A stretch of DNA of 7,611 nt from an uncultured Oscillibacter sp. (GTDB lineage: Bacteria > Bacillota_A > Clostridia > Oscillospirales > Oscillospiraceae): assembly GCA_902462475.1 (NCBI GenBank), contig CABQCB010000077.1, positions 1-7,611 of the forward strand, given 5' to 3'. Numbering within the stretch: position 1 is the first letter of the stretch; the number at the start of each line of letters is the position of its first letter. The position numbers and the translations under genes are program-made. The notes beneath the pieces were generated by a model. That model did no database searches. It saw nothing but the letters and a program-made list of their open reading frames with translations, and was not told the origin of the DNA. Shown here piece by piece: positions 6,156 to 7,611 of this stretch.

Positions 6156-6193
6156 ATCCGCAGGCGGAAGGCAAAGCTCAATCAGTCAATCCG

Positions 6194-6222
6194 ATGATAT
6201 AACAAATATCAACATTTATCAA
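6194..6222 (-). promoter_or_regulatory. Promoter of the mtnK operon
   Basis: On the minus strand TTGATA (6222-6217) and TATCAT (6199-6194), each five of six to consensus, are 17 bases apart in an AT-rich stretch. Transcription would start near 6187, leaving a leader of about 108 bases before mtnK. Confidence 0.65.
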
Positions 6223-6224
6223 CA
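6197..6224 (-). repeat. Three 10-bp-spaced TGTTGATA-like direct repeats in the mtnK promoter
   Basis: On the minus strand TGTTGATA occurs at 6224-6217 and 6214-6207, with a degenerate third copy TGTTATAT at 6204-6197. Spacing is exactly 10 bp, one helical turn. The repeats cover the -35 element, the whole spacer and three bases of the -10 element, a position suited to a repressor or activator. TGTTGATAA is also one mismatch from a DnaA box (TGTGGATAA). Confidence 0.6.
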
Positions 6225-6316
6225 GACGTTTTGGTGTTCCCTGCGATTTTCTCTATACTATCCAACGCTTATTCGGCATCTTTGCGTAATTTCCACAGGT
6301 GTTGTTGTTTTATATG

Positions 6317-6336
6317 TGTTGTTTTCTGTTGATTTC
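6317..6336 (+). repeat. Tandem 10-bp repeat TGTTGTTTTC / TGTTGATTTC
   Basis: Two adjacent 10-base copies differ at one position, and another TGTTGTTTT begins at 6303. The motif resembles the repeat in the mtnK promoter about 100 bp away but lies on the opposite strand, so the two groups face each other. Confidence 0.45.
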
Positions 6337-6372
6337 CCGTTTTGCTTTCTCTCGTTTCTCCTGCGTTTTCAT

Positions 6373-6409
6373 CCGGACTACCGGCCAGGGCCCCATGGCG
6401 TCCGGCCGG
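6373..6409. repeat. GC-rich inverted repeat with two competing stems
   Basis: CCGGAC (6373-6378) can pair with GTCCGG (6400-6405), or CCGGCC (6381-6386) with GGCCGG (6404-6409). The two share 6404-6405 and exclude each other. GCC/GGC (6390-6392 with 6397-6399) closes a CCAT loop in both. No T-tract follows directly on either strand, so it is not an ordinary terminator. Confidence 0.5.
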
Positions 6410-6500
6410 GCAAAGCAGGTGTGTTTGGTCATTTTTTATACAGTGTTTTCAGAAAGTTAATCGTTTTACACAAGGATTTGGGGGAAGACGCAACTGCATC

Positions 6501-6530
6501 TTGACAGACTCTCCTCCGCGGCGGTATAGT
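6501..6530 (+). promoter_or_regulatory. Promoter of pfkA
   Basis: TTGACA (6501-6506, perfect) and TATAGT (6525-6530, five of six) are separated by 18 bases. The predicted start near 6537 gives a leader of about 53 bases to the pfkA ATG. Confidence 0.78.
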
Positions 6531-6554
6531 CGGGGTAATCGGTTAACTACCCCG
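6531..6554. promoter_or_regulatory. Palindrome over the pfkA transcription start, candidate operator
   Basis: CGGGGTA (6531-6537) and TACCCCG (6548-6554) are perfect 7-bp inverted arms around a 10-base centre containing GGTTAAC. The palindrome begins right after the -10 hexamer and spans the predicted start. Most of the left arm would not be transcribed, so a DNA operator for a dimeric repressor is likelier than an RNA hairpin. Confidence 0.5.
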
Positions 6555-6568
6555 CCGGCTTCTGCCGG
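6555..6568 (+). other. Small hairpin in the pfkA leader
   Basis: CCGGC (6555-6559) pairs with GCCGG (6564-6568) around a TTCT loop, immediately after the palindrome and about ten bases before the GGAGG ribosome binding site. It could stabilise the 5' end or influence translation, but it is short and there is no T-tract. Confidence 0.35.
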
Positions 6569-6589
6569 GACAGAGTCTGGAGGATACAT

Positions 6590-7606
6590 ATGGAAAAACA
6601 GGTCAAGCGAATCGGCATTCTCACCAGCGGCGGCGACGCCCCCGGCATGAACGCCGCCGTGCGGGCGGTAGTGCGCTCCGCCATCGGCGAGGGCATCGAC
6701 TGCATCGGCATCCGCCGGGGCTGGAACGGCCTTATCAACAGCGACTTTCTCCACATGGACGCATCCAGCGTCAGCCATATCATCAACAAGGGCGGCACCA
6801 TGCTCTACACCGCCCGCAGCGAGGAATTCATGACTGAGGCCGGCCGGGCCAAAGCCCTGGCCACCTGCAAGCTGCTGGGACTGGACGGCATCGTGGCCAT
6901 CGGCGGCGACGGCACGTTCCGGGGCGCCCTGGCCCTGTCCCGCCAGGCAGCGGCGGAGGGCCATTCCCTCCAGGTGGTCGGCATCCCCGCCACCATCGAC
7001 AACGACATCGGCTGCTCTCACTACACCATCGGCTTCGACACCGCCTGCAACACCGCCATCGAGTGCATCGACAAGCTGCGGGACACCATGCAGTCCCACG
7101 AGCGCTGCTCCGTGGTGGAGGTCATGGGCCGCCACGCAGGCTATCTCGCGCTGTATGTGGGCATCTCCGTGGGCGCCACTGCCGTGCTGATCCCGGAGCG
7201 GGAGACGGACTTTGACCGGGACATCGTGGAGAAGATCCGGCGTGCCCGCCTGTCCGGCACCACCCACTACATGATCGTGGTGGCCGAGGGCGCCGGCAGC
7301 GCCGTGGAGATCGGCAAGCGCATCCACCAGGAGATCGGCATCGACCCCCGGGTCACCGTGCTGGGCCACATCCAGCGGGGCGGCTCCCCCAGCGCCCGGG
7401 ACCGGGAGACCGCCAGCCGTATGGGCTACGAGGCCGTGCAGGCCCTCGCCCAGGGCCGGGGCAACTGCGTCATCGCCACCCAGGACGGGCGCATCGTGGA
7501 CCTGGAGATGGAGCAGGCCCTGCAGATGAAAAAGGAATTCGACATGGAGCGCTATCAGGTGCTGGAGGCCCTGACCAACAACAAGGGCTCCGGCCAGCTG
7601 CTGTAA
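6590..7606 (+). CDS. pfkA: 6-phosphofructokinase, ATP-dependent type
   Basis: A complete 338-residue PfkA that converts fructose-6-phosphate to fructose-1,6-bisphosphate in glycolysis. In order: nucleotide loop L-T-S-G-G-D-A-P-G-M-N (11-21), G-G-D-G-T (105-109), catalytic P-A-T-I-D-N-D (133-139, base D137), M-G-R (179-181) and H-I-Q-R-G-G (260-265) for the sugar phosphate. G108 stands where PPi-dependent enzymes have aspartate, which supports ATP as donor. Position 134 is alanine where E. coli has glycine and PPi enzymes have lysine. E. coli effector residues Arg54, Lys211 and Lys213 appear as D52, S222 and T224, so ADP/PEP control may differ. GGAGG six bases before the ATG decides the start. 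It diverges from the mtnK operon. Five bases remain after the stop; pyruvate kinase is a common next gene but is not visible. Confidence 0.96.
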   Translation: MEKQVKRIGILTSGGDAPGMNAAVRAVVRSAIGEGIDCIGIRRGWNGLINSDFLHMDASSVSHIINKGGTMLYTARSEEFMTEAGRAKALATCKLLGLDGIVAIGGDGTFRGALALSRQAAAEGHSLQVVGIPATIDNDIGCSHYTIGFDTACNTAIECIDKLRDTMQSHERCSVVEVMGRHAGYLALYVGISVGATAVLIPERETDFDRDIVEKIRRARLSGTTHYMIVVAEGAGSAVEIGKRIHQEIGIDPRVTVLGHIQRGGSPSARDRETASRMGYEAVQALAQGRGNCVIATQDGRIVDLEMEQALQMKKEFDMERYQVLEALTNNKGSGQLL

Positions 7607-7611
7607 AGAAA

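Larger units (their letters stand above)
6225..6500. other. Gene-free AT-rich divergent region between the mtnK and pfkA promoters
   Basis: I find no credible gene here; the short open frames are not protein-like. It holds TGTTG-type repeats on the plus strand (6300-6336), a pyrimidine-rich plus-strand run (6341-6370), a GC-rich dyad (6373-6409) and an imperfect GTTAA-N4-TTTAC palindrome (6456-6469). None has a recognised identity. A small RNA cannot be excluded. Confidence 0.5.

Noticed and set aside
6080..6181. In-frame 34-residue N-terminal extension of mtnK from a TTG
   Set aside because: No ribosome binding site precedes it, the residues do not look protein-like, and ATG 6079 has GAGGAG at good spacing and gives the normal MtnK length.
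6080..6190. SAM-I riboswitch or T-box in the mtnK leader
   Set aside because: An AGAGAGG stretch recalls the S-box, but the GAUGAAACCCGGCAACC core, the T-box bulge and a terminator are missing.
6454..6470. CcpA cre site upstream of pfkA
   Set aside because: Aligning the central CG leaves four mismatches at fixed positions.
6449..7369. Long minus-strand open frame opposite pfkA
   Set aside because: Antisense shadow of a complete, motif-bearing pfkA.

Overview
The window reads as chromosome of a GC-rich, low-redox Firmicute. I infer an Oscillospiraceae-like gut anaerobe of the Flavonifractor/Lawsonibacter kind. The basis is AGGAGG-type ribosome binding sites, sigma-A-type promoters, hairpin-plus-T-tract terminators, a two-gene threonine/serine exporter, a methionine gamma-lyase and a Soj-type ParA. 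This is inference; no marker gene is present. No phage, IS element, CRISPR array, tRNA or rRNA was seen.

Layout. At the left edge is the start of a Soj/ParA gene on the minus strand. Behind it lie about 345 bases without an intact gene (57-401). They hold two strong tandem terminator hairpins directly in front of parA, an extended -10 promoter, and a 12-codon remnant that matches the N-terminus of a Tet(M)/EF-G-like GTPase and then stops. Next comes a two-gene threonine/serine exporter unit (402-1626, minus), with a perfect-consensus promoter and a terminator. Upstream of that, 1782-6079 (minus) is a four-gene run: mtnK, an MtnA-family isomerase, a fuculose-1-phosphate-aldolase-type class II aldolase and methionine gamma-lyase. 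It is closed by a strong terminator at 1733-1770 and shows no terminator inside. A 510-base AT-rich divergent region (6080-6589) separates it from pfkA, which reads rightward (6590-7606).

How the genes fit together. Kinase, isomerase and FucA-like aldolase together match the published DHAP shunt for 5-methylthioribose and 5-deoxyribose, the sugars left from S-adenosylmethionine by-products. The sugar is phosphorylated, isomerised to the 1-phospho-ketose, and split to dihydroxyacetone phosphate plus an aldehyde. mtnB, mtnC, mtnD and mtnE, which would make the classical oxygen-dependent methionine salvage pathway, are absent from the cluster. The downstream methionine gamma-lyase adds a methanethiol/2-oxobutyrate step that may link this salvage to sulfur recycling. 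DHAP would enter glycolysis, and phosphofructokinase is the divergent neighbour. The coupling to methionine gamma-lyase is the most interesting hypothesis here.

Regulatory DNA is rich between mtnK and pfkA. The mtnK promoter is embedded in three 10-bp-spaced copies of a TGTTGATA-like repeat, the mtnK leader carries a long hairpin, and a 7-bp-arm palindrome covers the predicted pfkA transcription start.
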